A stretch of DNA of 64,000 nt, taken from assembly GCA_037178625.1 (NCBI GenBank), contig CM074135.1, positions 436,001 to 500,000 of the forward strand, written 5' to 3'. The notes beneath the pieces are model-generated. The model was given only the letters and a program-made list of their open reading frames with translations, made no database searches and was not told the origin of the DNA. Position 1 is the first letter of the stretch; every line of letters starts with the position of its first letter. Positions 1-11,210 of the stretch are shown in pieces. This DNA comes from Skeletonema tropicum (lineage: Eukaryota > Bacillariophyta > Thalassiosirophyceae > Thalassiosirales > Thalassiosiraceae). The position numbers were made by a program, and so were the translations under genes.

Positions 1-1885
1 GAAGATTTCGTGTACACAACCCCCTTCTTACTCAATACATACAAAGAAACAGTTCCGCCTGCAGGAATGACAATCTCTTCGGCCAACTCAACGTCGACGA
101 GCTCATTTCGGTCGAGCACAACTTTGCCCTTGAAGACTTGAATCCACTTATCCTCGTCCAATGCATCAAAGTCGTCATACGAACCATTTTGATAGTATAT
201 CCAAAGATCCGATTCCTTGACTTCTGTCCCCATCATGCCAAGACCCATCATGCTAACTTCTTTCGACTTTGCAGTGATCGAAAACATTACTCCTTTGGCA
301 CCATCTTTTGCCTTGTCTACATCGGGCGTTTCATAAACTTTGGGAGTATTATCACCGCCGCCACCACCACCGTTATCCTCGGATGGAGACAACGAGGGAA
401 CATTCGATGACAACATGGAAGGTGGGCTTGTATCCTCGTTAGGGGGCAGAGTTGGATGTGTAGAAGATGAAGGAGACAATGAAGGAGTAGATGTCACTTT
501 GGTAGGTCTTGTATAGGTGTAGTAAGTCAACTCTCCGACAAAGTCGGCGTTCGCCAATCTTTCTTCAAAGGGCTTCTTCATGGCAGCACCAGTGAATACC
601 TTGAAGTCTCCTGCATCATCAGAAACTGTAAACTCTTTTCCTCCTTTCTGAAACATGAACTCCTTCTTGCCAGAGAGGTAAATTGAAGCCATTTCACCCT
701 CTGGGATGGTCAGAACGTCATCCAGAACTGCCTCTCTCAAACCACTGGAAGTTTGGGCAGGAATACCATTGAAGACGGGCGGTCCCCAGTCATTTGCATT
801 CATGCCTTTGCCTGGAAAGTCTTCATAGGATCCAAGTCGAAAGTAGACCTCCACATCAGTATCCTTATCATCTCTTTTCTGGAAAGATATGCTTTCGATG
901 ATAACATCTCCTGTTTCAGCCTCCATTTGGTACATGATACCTTTCGCCTTCTGATTCGCATTCTTGTCCTTGGTAATGAACTTTTTTGTGGGAGATTTAC
1001 CAGGTGGCTTACTCGGTGAACCAGATGGGGATGTGCTTGGCTTGCTCGAAGGTGATACTGAAGGCACCATCGAAGGCGAAATGATGGGAGCACCAGAAGG
1101 CTTGCTCGAAGGTGATACTGATGGCACCATCGAGGGCGGAATGATAGGAGCACCAGAAGGACTGCGCGAAGGTGATGCTGATGGCACCATCGAGGGTGCA
1201 ATAATAGGAGCATGGGTAGGACTGCTCGAAGTACTAGGACTATTTGTAGTAGGGACAGGTGTAGTAGGAGGAGGACCGGCATCTCCCAGAACAATTTGTA
1301 CGTCTAAAAGTTGTCGATGAAATCATAAATACACAGCGTGAGTGGACTGAAGCTACGAAGAATATTTTTCAGAATGACTTCTTCCTTACCTGCATATCCT
1401 GGCTCCGTCGAATAGTCAATTGTGACTACATTAACGACCAGCTCTTCCTTGGTATCCCCCCATTTACCAAATGAGTGGCTTCCACCTTGACCCACCTCTG
1501 CTTCGAACCAGGACTGAGAATAGCCTACGCCATTGGCCCCTGTTTCAATGATTGTAACTTGGTCTGATGCAAGAATATTATCTGAATTTTGACGCGTTGC
1601 ACGATTGAATCCAATGAAGAAATCTTTATTGGATCCCGTTTCTAGCTTGAGAACTACCGCAACCTCTCCATTGAAATCCGTGTCATCAATCTTGTCGTAT
1701 TCAGCAACGCCTACAAGGCGACCGGACCAGTAAGGTGAGCTCGAATCCATTTCCAACGTAATTACATACTTTTGATCATACCATGCACCAGCGCTGGCAA
1801 TGTGAAAGTTCTTTGCTGGGTTGAAGCATTGTTTGTCAAGATGGTCTTTCCAATGAGGATTACCCATTCTGTATAAAAGTTGCAC

Positions 1886-1944
<59 letters not shown>

Positions 1945-3694
1945 TTTAGTTTTGTCTTAAATGGGTAGGAAGTAGAATGCTCGATGGAAAATATACTACA
2001 TGATGACTCACGGGCAAGAATGATCTTTATACACCAGGCCATCCTTTCCAGAATGGGCCATGCTATAGAGTTTGGTTTGATAATAGAAGTAGAGGGTTGT
2101 GAGTGAGAGACGGCTTGATTGGCAATGCATGGGCAAAATCTTCTTCTCACACGGTTATCACTTACTTCAGATTGTGCTGTGATTTGGTTCGATTGCAAAC
2201 AATAATTGTGAGTTGAGACTTATCTTCATTTGCAATGCATGGGCAAAAATCTTTACAAAATATTTATGACTTACTCCAATTTCGTGCGTGACTACTGAAG
2301 GATATGCTCCTAAAGAGTAAAAAAGACAAAACAGAGTTGAGTGTAAGCCAACAGCAGTTGATTGCAGATAATTAGCAGGAAATACATACTCACCATAAGG
2401 ATCTACAAAGACCATAGGCCACCAGTTAATATAGGCATACGCAGCCCACCTACAATTACTATCCTTGTAGCATTTTTCCATCAAGAATGCAACATGACTA
2501 GCACCACACCCTTTGGGGAGTGTACAACCAAGTTTCTTCTCAGCTTCCTTCTGTGCCTTTTGCCATGCAGAGACTGTGGTGATTTTTTTTAGAGAGGCAT
2601 CGATTGTTACATCTACGACGCCCTTTGCAGTCATTTTCTTGTTCAAATTGTCACCGAAATCGTGGGTTAGATCCATCGCTGAAGAATATATATTGTAGAA
2701 CAGCACGTAAGTGTAAGTATGTGTTAACAAACAATCATAGAAGTACTTACATAACAGGAACGAGTCAAATACTAATAATAATATAACGCTCTCTTATAAA
2801 CTCACCTCCATGGCTACATCCATTCAACTGACTCTTTGGAGTCTCCAAATCTCCTCCCGTCCCAAAGAATTTGTTGGAGTAGTACGCCGCGTTTCCAGCC
2901 GGTTCAAGGCCATCACTATCTATAATTCGAACAACTAGCAGTCTCTTCGTCCCCGTAAGTTTGTTGAGTCGACGTTGTGGATGCTCCGCTAACCTGCGTG
3001 AATTGGTGGAGAGATGAATTGGACCAGGAGGCAACTTTGCACTTTTGCTGTGACCACTGCTGCTTGGAGGATTATTAGTTGTGGTGGTCTCGCTGCTCGT
3101 AGCACTACCAACAACATACTGTGTATCCTCTACTTCTTCTTCTTCGACAATATTATCAAACATATCTACATCCATTGTGCTAACGGCAGAGATTAAAGTG
3201 CCATTTAAGAGAGCTGCTCTCATCTCTTCTAGCTGTGCAGACGTAGCCTCAATGGGAACATCTTGTCCACTGTCAAGTTCGCATGCAAATCCTTCTTCTT
3301 GGTGATGATCATGTTGTTCCTCTTCATCATCATCCGAGCTGCCCTTCTTCTGAGCGTCTGCGTGCTTCTTCTTTTTCTTTTTGCGGAGCCTCCTCCTCTG
3401 TCCCAGCTGCTCAGTAGCAGCAATAGTGGCATCGTCGTCGTCCCCCTTCTTCCTTTCGTTCAATGGCTGAGGAGCATACGCAATGGCAACAATGGATCTA
3501 CAAGTGTATCTCTCTGACTCCTCCTCCTCCACCGGAACGTCAAATAGATGATGATTGGAATGTGTGTTGTTGTGGGGAGGAGGAGCCTCCGCATCATCGG
3601 CGACAACTCGTTCGTCATAATCTGCATCGAACAAATTTGCAGCAGCTCCTGGAGTGATACATGTGAGTAGTACGGCAATTGGCTTTGTCCACAT
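1..3694 (-). CDS. Gametolysin-like (M11) secreted metallopeptidase, seven exons, 3' partial
   Basis: Zinc endopeptidase of the metzincin group, probably secreted and acting on cell-wall or extracellular glycoprotein. ATG at 3694 opens a signal peptide (hydrophobic, ending GAAA). I place exons at 3694-2806, 2678-2394, 2309-2275, 2176-2166, 2062-2012, 1868-1390 and 1303-1; all junctions are GT-AG and phases agree, giving 1017 open codons to the window edge. The spliced protein reads HEIGHNLNMAH at residues 400-410, the full HExxHxxxxxH zinc site, followed by a likely Met-turn in PMGNPHW. After the catalytic domain come a Ser/Pro linker with 20-residue repeats (about nt 1052-1231) and two related beta-type domains separated by a second Ser/Pro/Gly linker. 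An intact paralog lies at 25199-27809; its intron position is not shared. The C-terminal end lies outside the window. The M11 family call rests on motif and domain order, not on a search. Confidence 0.85.
1888..1943. repeat. (GA)n microsatellite inside an intron
   Basis: About 28 GA units. On the coding (minus) strand it is a (CT)n run a short distance upstream of the 3' splice site at 1869-1871, so it can serve as the polypyrimidine tract of the intron at 1869-2011. Confidence 0.9.
2063..2274 (-). repeat. Two homologous introns flanking the micro-exon
   Basis: Intron A is 2177-2274 (98 nt) and intron B 2063-2165 (103 nt). Both start GTAAGT-ATAA, share the block TTTTGCCCATGCATTGC followed by A/C-AAT, and share a GTCTCA-CTCACAA block about 20 nt later at matching offsets. 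They are therefore duplicate copies in tandem, with the 11-nt exon between them. Confidence 0.8.
2166..2176 (-). other. 11-nt micro-exon coding the middle of the zinc-binding motif
   Basis: Sequence on the minus strand is CACAATCTGAA, preceded by CAG and followed by GTAAGT. It enters in phase 0 after HEIG and leaves in phase 2, so AA joins the C of the next exon to make Asn. It supplies the third part of HExxHxxxxxH: His404, Asn405, Leu406 and two bases of codon 407. Without it the third-last and last zinc ligands cannot be joined in frame. No transcript was available; the call comes from phase, splice consensus and the paralog's motif. Confidence 0.8.
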
Positions 3695-4567
3695 GGTTCT
3701 CTGAATATGTGTATCGGGGCAGAAAGAATGGAGTTCAAAAAATATTCTGTGAGAAAGGGAAGAGATGAGAGGAATCTCGGCGCAGCTGCTGCAAACAACT
3801 CACCTACCAGCTCATAAATGATTGATTTCTACTCCTTCTTCTCGTTGATAATGAGAAGAATAATGAGCATTTGATTTTTGAGTGTACGATAATGAGACTG
3901 GTTGCCGGGGCCGAGATACCGCCTCTACTTCGATGTAATTATAATCATCCTGTGAAGTTACTCCAAAAAGTCGAAGTCCTATCTAAAATAGGGAAGTTAG
4001 TGAGGAACAGTTGAAGTTCGCGGTTTGGATAGCTTTTGAAATCATGTGTTTCTCATATCTGACAAGATGGGAAACATAAAAATTCTATGCCTTTTGTATG
4101 AAAGCGTCTGTTCTTCGCAAATACCAACACACTTGTGAATGACGTGTCAGTTTTGCGCGCGTTGCCACATCGGAAAGTCGGCAAGGCCTACCAATTCCTA
4201 CAAGGGTGGGATTTTGTGAAACGCTTTAGATTTTCAGGATCTTTCTTCTGCTCTTTCTCGATTGGAGAGAATGAAGTAACGATGACACAAATTCAAAAAA
4301 TCAAAGTTGCGCCGCTCTGTTTGTTGATGGTGTGTGTCGAGTCAACTCGCTCGTGACGCACAGGGAGTACCGGTTGAACCGATCTTGCGGAAGATCGGTC
4401 ATCCGGCTCCACCCTTTTTAGCGTAGCCAACCACTGTAACCATAAACCAAAGTTATGTCTCCAGTAGTTGACTCTTCTGGCGTCATCAGGTTATGAGCCC
4501 GTTCAACAAGCAAGAGAACGCAATTGAGAGAAATCTAGGAGAAATCCTACTAAAGTCGTAAAGCGAG
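3695..4567. other. Intergenic region upstream of the M11 peptidase
   Basis: Holds the promoter side of the minus-strand peptidase and the structured hairpin at 4364-4419 listed separately. Open frames here are short, without recognisable domains or good codon structure. Confidence 0.6.
4364..4419 (+). other. Strong stem-loop followed by a T run, possible small RNA
   Basis: The outer pairs GGAG/CTCC and CCGG/CCGG close a nine-base-pair perfect stem ACCGATCTT/AAGATCGGT around a GCGG loop (4364-4410). Five T residues follow at 4415-4419, a Pol III-like stop. It lacks tRNA D and T arms. It may be a small RNA or only a palindrome belonging to nearby mobile DNA; I cannot tell which. Confidence 0.35.
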
Positions 4568-5953
4568 GTACCGTCTATACCTTAGATCGTGTCCGTGTAC
4601 ATAACCCCACTATTGCAGTCCGGACATGTTCACCCCCCCTGCGTGGATGCACGGACACATTCTAGAATCCGGACACTTTCAAGCGTTTCTTAGTAAACGT
4701 CTAACAACAAATACTTAAATTAATCTAATCCAACTGCGCATTGCCTTCGTCCTCGTCGTCAATGATGCCAAATGCACTATCTATCATTTCAAAGTCGTCT
4801 TCGTTCCCATTTTCCACATCTTCAAGATGGTGCTAATACTTCGTTGTGGTAATAATATCCGTGCTGGGTAATATGGGCGAGGCTGCCCGAGTCTTGTGAA
4901 TTGGAAGAGAGATTGTGAGGAAAGCTTTTATATGAATTCTGCGAAAACAAAACAATCAATGATCCTGTTAGGGGTGTATAGGCTTAAGATACAAGTGGAG
5001 ATGGACGTGTTGGTGTGCAATTATTCCTACGATCATACAATTGTAACGACTTGTACGACTGGAGGAAATGAACGCAACCCAAAACCAAGCAGTCGAATGA
5101 CGGAAAGAGGTGCACTAAACATGATCTGGTGGTAATCGAATTGGCAGCTACAACATCTTTCTTTATTACTGGATTTCCGTAGAGCAACTCTTACTTGATT
5201 GATTAAGTAATAATTGCTGGGAAGCACATGTAATGTAAATTGTTTATCATCTCTAGAGTAGACATTTAATGAGGTGCATGACCAAAGGAACATATCAGGG
5301 TAATGTTTCTCCGCCACTTATTTGATTTACTGGAATGAATGAACATTGTTGACCCCTGAGATTGCAGAGTCTAATGGGAGATTTAATTGAACCTCTCTTG
5401 GCCTATATTATGTTAGACCACGAGTGCAGTGTCATTAAATATCCTCCAATCACCGCCCCCTACTAGGTAACACACCATGGTGTTATTTGCAGTGATATCG
5501 CTCTGTATCGACGGTTACAAATCGATATGTCGGTTTGGAGGGTGAAAAAGTGCCGCTGATGTAAGGGTCGATACGTCAATACACGTTGGATATCGCTAGT
5601 CACGGACAACACCATTCGAATCAGTGTTGAAAATAGGTCTAGCATCTATGCTTATGAGTCTATAGATGGTTTTGCGACGGTGTTAGAGGTATTGTCAATG
5701 CATCGATAGCGTCATCGTGTTCTGTGATTTTTTGAGTTTTTGGATCCGGGGCAAAAATGTTTTTTTTTGGGACAAGAATTCTCAGGTCTCATGGTCGGTG
5801 TGTTGGATCTGCCAAAGCGCAGCAAAATGTGCTAGAAAGTGTCCGGTTGAGGGCGGACACTACCGCGAAAAAGGATGCGGATACGTCCTTACCCCTGGAA
5901 AAACAGTGCGGACAAAAGAAAAATCCGGACACGATCTAAGGTAAAGACGGTAC
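4568..5953. mobile_element. TIR-bounded non-autonomous DNA element, 1386 bp
   Basis: The left end 4568-4595 and the right end 5926-5953 are inverted copies over 28 bp with one mismatch; the ends begin GTACCGTCT and include CCTTAGATCGTGTCCG. Further TCCGGACAC-type motifs repeat inside both ends (around 4618-4672 and 5835-5935). No transposase-like frame is present inside, so it is a MITE or deleted transposon. A target-site duplication is not obvious. Confidence 0.7.
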
Positions 5954-6145
5954 ATCTATTCTATCCATCAAATGGTAGAGAGAAAACTCTTCTCGTTCTT
6001 ATTTCTTATTTATTATGAATAATGTCCTTCTTTCCTTCCTACTCTTTTCCCCCACTCCCATTCAACATCACTCAACTTCCTTCTCCTTTCAAACTCCAAC
6101 CTACTCTCTAGAGAGACCTACTTCCTCCTACTCATATATTATCAA

Positions 6146-7920
6146 TCAGTCACTCCCACCACCAGCAGCACCACCACCACCCTTCTTCCTCTCCGCATGA
6201 GGAATCCAACTCAAATACTTCCCATCACACAACCTCAACTTCTTCTTCCTCCTCTTCTGCTCACTCATATACTTCTTCAAAAAGTCCTGCAACACAAACA
6301 CCACATGCTGGCCCTTCCAAAACCGAATCATATTCAAACTCTGCAACGTACTAATAATATCCTCCGTCTTGATTCCCGTCATTAACGATATATCCTTGAT
6401 TTGAATATTCTCATCACCCTTCTGCTCGGCAAACAATGTTAACAACACATGAGTCCAATAACTCCGATACGAAATCTTACCAAGATCACTCAATGGTTTT
6501 TCAGGACTACCCGGCTTTCCCTCTCGTTTACTCAACTCATAACTCAAACTAATAATAAACTTTCCATAACCACACTTTTGATACTGCGGAAAGGTTAGAA
6601 TACACGCCAGGTTGTACTCCTCGGCGCTCACCTTCTCCTTGCTAAAGTATCCAACTATATGTGCCCCCTCCTCATCCACCTCGGTAATCACATAAAAGTA
6701 GAATGGGTCGACATCATAATACAACGTCTTGTGATCCAAAAACAACTTTGCCAATAGACACAAATTCTGACAATACACTCGATGATCCTTCCCATCCAAT
6801 TCATACACACTAATATTCCCCTCTCGATAAATTTCATTCCCGGGAGGACACCGATGGGGACACTCACCGGAACAATGCTTCAAATAAAATTTCGGTTTGC
6901 GCATGTATTTGAGACAATATTCACAAATGTAGAGTGAGTCTAATTGGTTGTAGGGTTGGGGGAAGGGGGAGTAGTACCATGCCTCGACGGTGTACCGTCC
7001 CATGATGATTTTGGAGATGTTTTTAACCTTGGTGATTTCGTGGTGTTCGGCTTCGAGTTCGGCTAGGTCGGAGTTGCCGTGCCAGTTTCCTCCGCGGAGG
7101 AGATTATTGTCGGAATTGTTATTGTTGTTGTTGTTGCTTTTGGAAGAAGAAGAGATGGTTTGTTGATGATTTTGTTGTTGTTGATTTGGATCTGCAGAGG
7201 CAGCATCATCGCCCCCCTGCTGCTGCTGTTGTTGTTGTTGTTGTCGTGGACTCACATCTCCACCACCACCACGTGATGAATTTTTACGAGCAAATTTTCC
7301 ATCCGATCCACGCCTTGATCGTCTTCCCGTTGTAACAACAACGCCTCCTTCCCCTCCCGCCTCACCGGCATGATGATTGTGATGATTGTGACGATGAGGA
7401 TCGTTATGATTCGCATAATAGGAGTGACCAACTTGGACCAGTGTCTTCAAATCAAATCTGTCAATTGGTACCCATTCATCGAGACGGCGATCTTCACCTA
7501 TGTAGTGAATGTAGTACAGATAGTTGGCTGCTTCGGATGTAGTTGTCGTCGTCGTCGTATCATCATTTTGTAAGTTATCGACCACCTTGCTTCGTTTGGA
7601 TGGCGGCTCATCACTCTCCCCTCCTCCTCCGCCTCCTCCTCCAGCGGCCTTTTTCTTTCCAGATGATTTCGATGATGAATTACTACTCCTCTTGTCATCA
7701 TTTATTTTTTTACGTTCAATAATCTTGGAGGAGAGATGAGTCGATCCATCTCTCCAGAGGACTTGACATGTGTCACCTATTTCGAGAGGGGCGATGATGG
7801 TGACAACTTTTTCTTCCTTTAGTGGTGGCAGCGGGGTTGTGTTGTTTCTTCTGTGTCAGTGGTCGCGGCGGGGGCTGATGGAGTAGTAGAAGAGGCGCCT
7901 TCTTCGTTTGATGATGTCAT
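6146..7920 (-). CDS. MYST-family histone/lysine acetyltransferase (Esa1/TIP60/MOF type)
   Basis: Transfers acetyl from acetyl-CoA to lysines, chiefly of histone tails, in the nucleus. An N-terminal Tudor-knot/chromo-barrel is split by a basic, Gly-rich insert (strands around [12 protein letters not shown] at about 7770 and [17 protein letters not shown]). Numbered from the in-frame Met at 7585, the C2HC finger is C221, C224, H237, C242; catalytic Cys328 lies in NLACIL; the acetyl-CoA loop QKCGYGK is 336-342; the general-base Glu is probably E362 in GSPEKPL. A 100-residue His/Gln/Asn-rich insert separates barrel and HAT domain. The best start context is ATG at 7920, but that frame must shift by one base near 7830-7850 to enter the barrel frame, and no GT donor lies between. 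Either an upstream exon was missed or there is a one-base error. Stop at 6146. Confidence 0.9.
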
Positions 7921-8632
7921 TGTATAGTTAGATGGGTTTCATTAGATGATAATGACTAAGGAGTAGGGGACAAGGGACAAGATGGAAAGCACAAGCGAGC
8001 GTCGTGGGCTCGTCGTGGGGTGGCAGGATTTAGGATTTTTAAAAATAATTAGAATTCATATCACAGCAAAAGTCTCTGGGGTGAAACTTCTTCCATTTTC
8101 ATAGTGACAAGGCTGAACGCATAGTAATTGAAGTTTCCCCCATCGAACTCTAAAGAAAGGAATGCTTACCCCTCAAAAACAACATCTTGTGGCTGAAGAT
8201 TGAAGATTGAGAATGAGAGGTCTTTCCCGCCAAATATCTTGCTCGAGCCAAGTATTGTACATATCAGTATCAGATACAAGTAAAAGTACGTACCAAAAAA
8301 CAGCATGATTTAGATAGATAAACAATAACTCTGCTTCAGGCATACATGGCCTCCTCCTTATCTTTGAACAAGGTGTCCTGCAAATCAATTAGATTGGCTG
8401 GGTGACAATGAAGAGCACTTGAAGTGTTGTTTCTGTTACCTCAACAAACTTGTTTCAGAGAACAGTTGAAGTGATTTTACTCTACTTACTTATCACAACA
8501 TTAAAGATCAGAGAGCAGGATCTATCTGTCCAACAGATTCAAAGTATCTACATCAATAACCTCTCTCTCTCTATCTAAAGCTAGCTGACGACTGGCTCAA
8601 CCTTCCTTCCTTCCTTCCTTCTCTACATCCCC
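7921..8632. other. Intergenic, 5' of the MYST gene and 3' of the PP2C gene
   Basis: AT-rich sequence without a supportable gene. It should hold the MYST promoter and the PP2C 3' end (both genes are on the minus strand). A short TTCC microsatellite lies near 8603-8620. Confidence 0.6.
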
Positions 8633-10798
8633 TCATCTCGTCTCCAAAACTGACCCAACCTTCTTCTGCTGCTGCTGCTGCTGCTCAACCATCTTCTTCT
8701 TCTGCTCCTCCTCCTCCAACCCACGCCTTTCCCTTCTTGCCAAAACACCACCACCACCCTCTCCAACAACCTGCTTCGGAAACTTAATCACCACCGTCGT
8801 CATATTATCCTTACTCCCCTTAATCAAACACAAATCCAACATTTCTTCACATATCAATCCCAAATCATGCTCGCCTTCACTAAAAATTTCAGCTACCATA
8901 TTCACACATTCTTGATTGGTTTGAACGTCCCATATCCCATCACAGGCAATAATGATGAATTCATCTTGGGATCGGTCACGGTTTTGAATGATAATGTCGG
9001 GGACTGGTGAGACTTTTTGATCACTTGGTTTGAGCATGGGTTGTTTGTTTCCCGTGGCATTGTTAGTATTGCTACTACTACTGCTGGTATTGTTGTTGCT
9101 GTTGTTGTTACCACCACCACCACCACCTCGATCCTCCTCCCCCGCAGCACCACTCAACACAGCCTCCTCCTCCTTAAACCGAAAATCACCCAATCCACGA
9201 CTAACTGCCAAATCACCCTCCACCCTCCCCGAACTAACATACCCACCCGCATCGGTAATCCTCCGTTCCTCCTCTTCATCATCCGGCTTGTGATCATAAC
9301 TTAATGCAACGACATGATGATTGGATCGGGAGTAGACTGCTCGTGAATCACCGGCATTGGCACAGACGATCCAACGGGGTGTTAGGAGAACAATTGCTGC
9401 GGTTGTTCCTGAGTCTTCATCATCGGTTGGTGTTGGTGCTGGTGTATCATCTTCTACTACTGCAGAAGAAGAAGACGATGGTGATGCTGAAGAAGAATCC
9501 ACCACCTCCTCATTATCCTCACTACCACCACCACCACCACTACTACTACAAACACCACCCTCATCACCACCACCAAACGGATATCCAACCCCATACACAC
9601 AATTCCGATCCCCATCCCCCCGTAATCGAACCCCCCCATTGATACTCACCACAACCTCTTCATAAATCTCACGATCTAAATCACAAAATGCATCACGGAG
9701 ACTTGATTCGAGTAATGTCATTAGGGTGTGATCGTAGGCTGCTGTGGCGATTTGGAGGGCGTTGGTGGTGTTTTGGGGTGTGGTTGGTAGGTCTATGTTG
9801 GTGGAGTTGTTGTTGGTGGTGGTAGTAGTAGGGCGTTGGGGTGTGGTTGGTGATGGAGTATTGGTGGATTGCCACCATCCTTCCTTCTTTTTGGTTTGTT
9901 GAGTAGATGATGTTGTTGATGATGATGTTGTGTTGGTGGTGGCATCTGTTGTTGTTGTTGTTGTGGATGATGATGATGCAATAGTATTTGTATCATCATC
10001 TGTAGAATCAGTAGCGGCTGTAGAACCACTCAAATGACGACGTACACGTTCTTTAATCTTCTTGACACTTTTATCACTCTCTCTCCCACGTTGTTTCATT
10101 TCCTGAAACCGCAGTTTGTCGGCATTGTTCGTACTGCTATTAGTAGTACTATCAGCAGTAGCTGCAGCAGATACAGCAGCAGTTCCTTGACTTTCTTTCT
10201 CATCAGTTGGATCATTCACCCCAACACCAACACCAACACCACCACCACCACCAGACCGGCGGTATTCCAACTGTTCCAAAACCCCCGCCAAATACACCTC
10301 CCTCTCCCTCCACTTTTCGGCATATTGAACAAACTTGGGCTGTCGACTTAGCACACGTAATAAATTCCTTGCGGCATATTCGGCAGCGAAGGAGCCACCG
10401 TGTCCGTCGAATACGGCGAATAGGGAATGGTTGGGGAGAGGAATTTGTGTATACTTTTTTGTTGATGTTGTCGGTGGGGTAACGTTATCAGTCTCCCCAT
10501 TATTATCAACATTAGATGATTCAGTTTGCACATCAATACTCTCTTTCACCGTCTCACCAACACCACTACCCTTAGTAGTAGAATTATTGATAATAGTAGT
10601 AGTACTAATGTTGTTGTCACTTCTCTTCTCCGCATACAAAAACGGCTGACAAATATGAGCATCCTCCATATGAACACGCCACCCCTGCATCGACGAAATA
10701 CCAAATTCTAATCCACCATTGTCGATGGATTGTTCGTCGAGGGTGCGACCGGTGTGAGTGTCTTTGGTGGTTATGGGGGAGCCGAGGAGGTTGCCCAT
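8633..10798 (-). CDS. PP2C-type (PPM) Ser/Thr protein phosphatase with long low-complexity inserts
   Basis: Metal-dependent Ser/Thr phosphatase, 721 aa, one exon. All PPM core motifs are present: MEDAH at 44-48, FDGHGG at 130-135, SGTTA at 463-467, ANAGDSRA at 480-487, RGLGDF at 534-539, ACDGIWD at 618-624 and KDNMT at 663-667; the Asp residues of MED, DGHGG, CDG and KDN form the metal site. The protein is about twice the usual length because Ser/Thr/Asn/Gly tracts fill the loops at roughly 180-330, 405-455 and 555-590. The start MGNLLGSP fits an N-myristoylation signal (Gly2, Ser7 region), suggesting membrane association like PPM1A/B. Substrate is unknown. Confidence 0.95.
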   Translation of the reverse strand: MGNLLGSPITTKDTHTGRTLDEQSIDNGGLEFGISSMQGWRVHMEDAHICQPFLYAEKRSDNNISTTTIINNSTTKGSGVGETVKESIDVQTESSNVDNNGETDNVTPPTTSTKKYTQIPLPNHSLFAVFDGHGGSFAAEYAARNLLRVLSRQPKFVQYAEKWREREVYLAGVLEQLEYRRSGGGGGVGVGVGVNDPTDEKESQGTAAVSAAATADSTTNSSTNNADKLRFQEMKQRGRESDKSVKKIKERVRRHLSGSTAATDSTDDDTNTIASSSSTTTTTTDATTNTTSSSTTSSTQQTKKKEGWWQSTNTPSPTTPQRPTTTTTNNNSTNIDLPTTPQNTTNALQIATAAYDHTLMTLLESSLRDAFCDLDREIYEEVVVSINGGVRLRGDGDRNCVYGVGYPFGGGDEGGVCSSSGGGGGSEDNEEVVDSSSASPSSSSSAVVEDDTPAPTPTDDEDSGTTAAIVLLTPRWIVCANAGDSRAVYSRSNHHVVALSYDHKPDDEEEERRITDAGGYVSSGRVEGDLAVSRGLGDFRFKEEEAVLSGAAGEEDRGGGGGGNNNSNNNTSSSSSNTNNATGNKQPMLKPSDQKVSPVPDIIIQNRDRSQDEFIIIACDGIWDVQTNQECVNMVAEIFSEGEHDLGLICEEMLDLCLIKGSKDNMTTVVIKFPKQVVGEGGGGVLARRERRGLEEEEQKKKMVEQQQQQQKKVGSVLETR

Positions 10799-11210
10799 GA
10801 TTTAGAGTTATATTTTTTGTGTGGGTGTGTGGGTGTGTTAGTGGTGTGCGTAGTATGTAGATAGTGGGTGGAAGTGTGGAGAGTGGGCTGTTGGGTGTGG
10901 TGGAAGGGGTAGGTGGTGTGTCTACTGTGATATTTTATGGTGAGGAGATGTAATAAGTTAGAGTGATGGAAGATTTGGTGGGATGATGCCTACTTAATGA
11001 TTATTGACTTCGTCATTGATCATTGCTTCATGCATTATGATATCATGCACGAGCTGTTGCTGGTTGCTGGTTGCTGGTTGCTTTCCGAAAAAGACCGACC
11101 GAAAGCTGTTCTTTGGATTTTGTGATCCGATCCATCCTGTTGAAAAACCACACGACAGCAATCTTTTGTTGTATGGTATTTGAATTTACACTAGTTTCGT
11201 CATAGTAGAA

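Noticed and set aside
800..1320. Long open frames on both strands over the peptidase linker
   Set aside because: They are other-frame shadows of the Ser/Pro repeat; the coding frame gives the domain order and joins by splicing.
1888..1943. (GA)n run as a sign of a regulatory GAGA element
   Set aside because: It lies inside an intron and is simply explained as a microsatellite forming the pyrimidine tract on the coding strand.
4364..4410. Hairpin as a tRNA
   Set aside because: No D arm, no T loop TTC motif and no seven-pair acceptor stem.
9017..9665. Plus-strand frames over the PP2C gene
   Set aside because: Composition reflects the trinucleotide-rich insert on the opposite strand; no domain.
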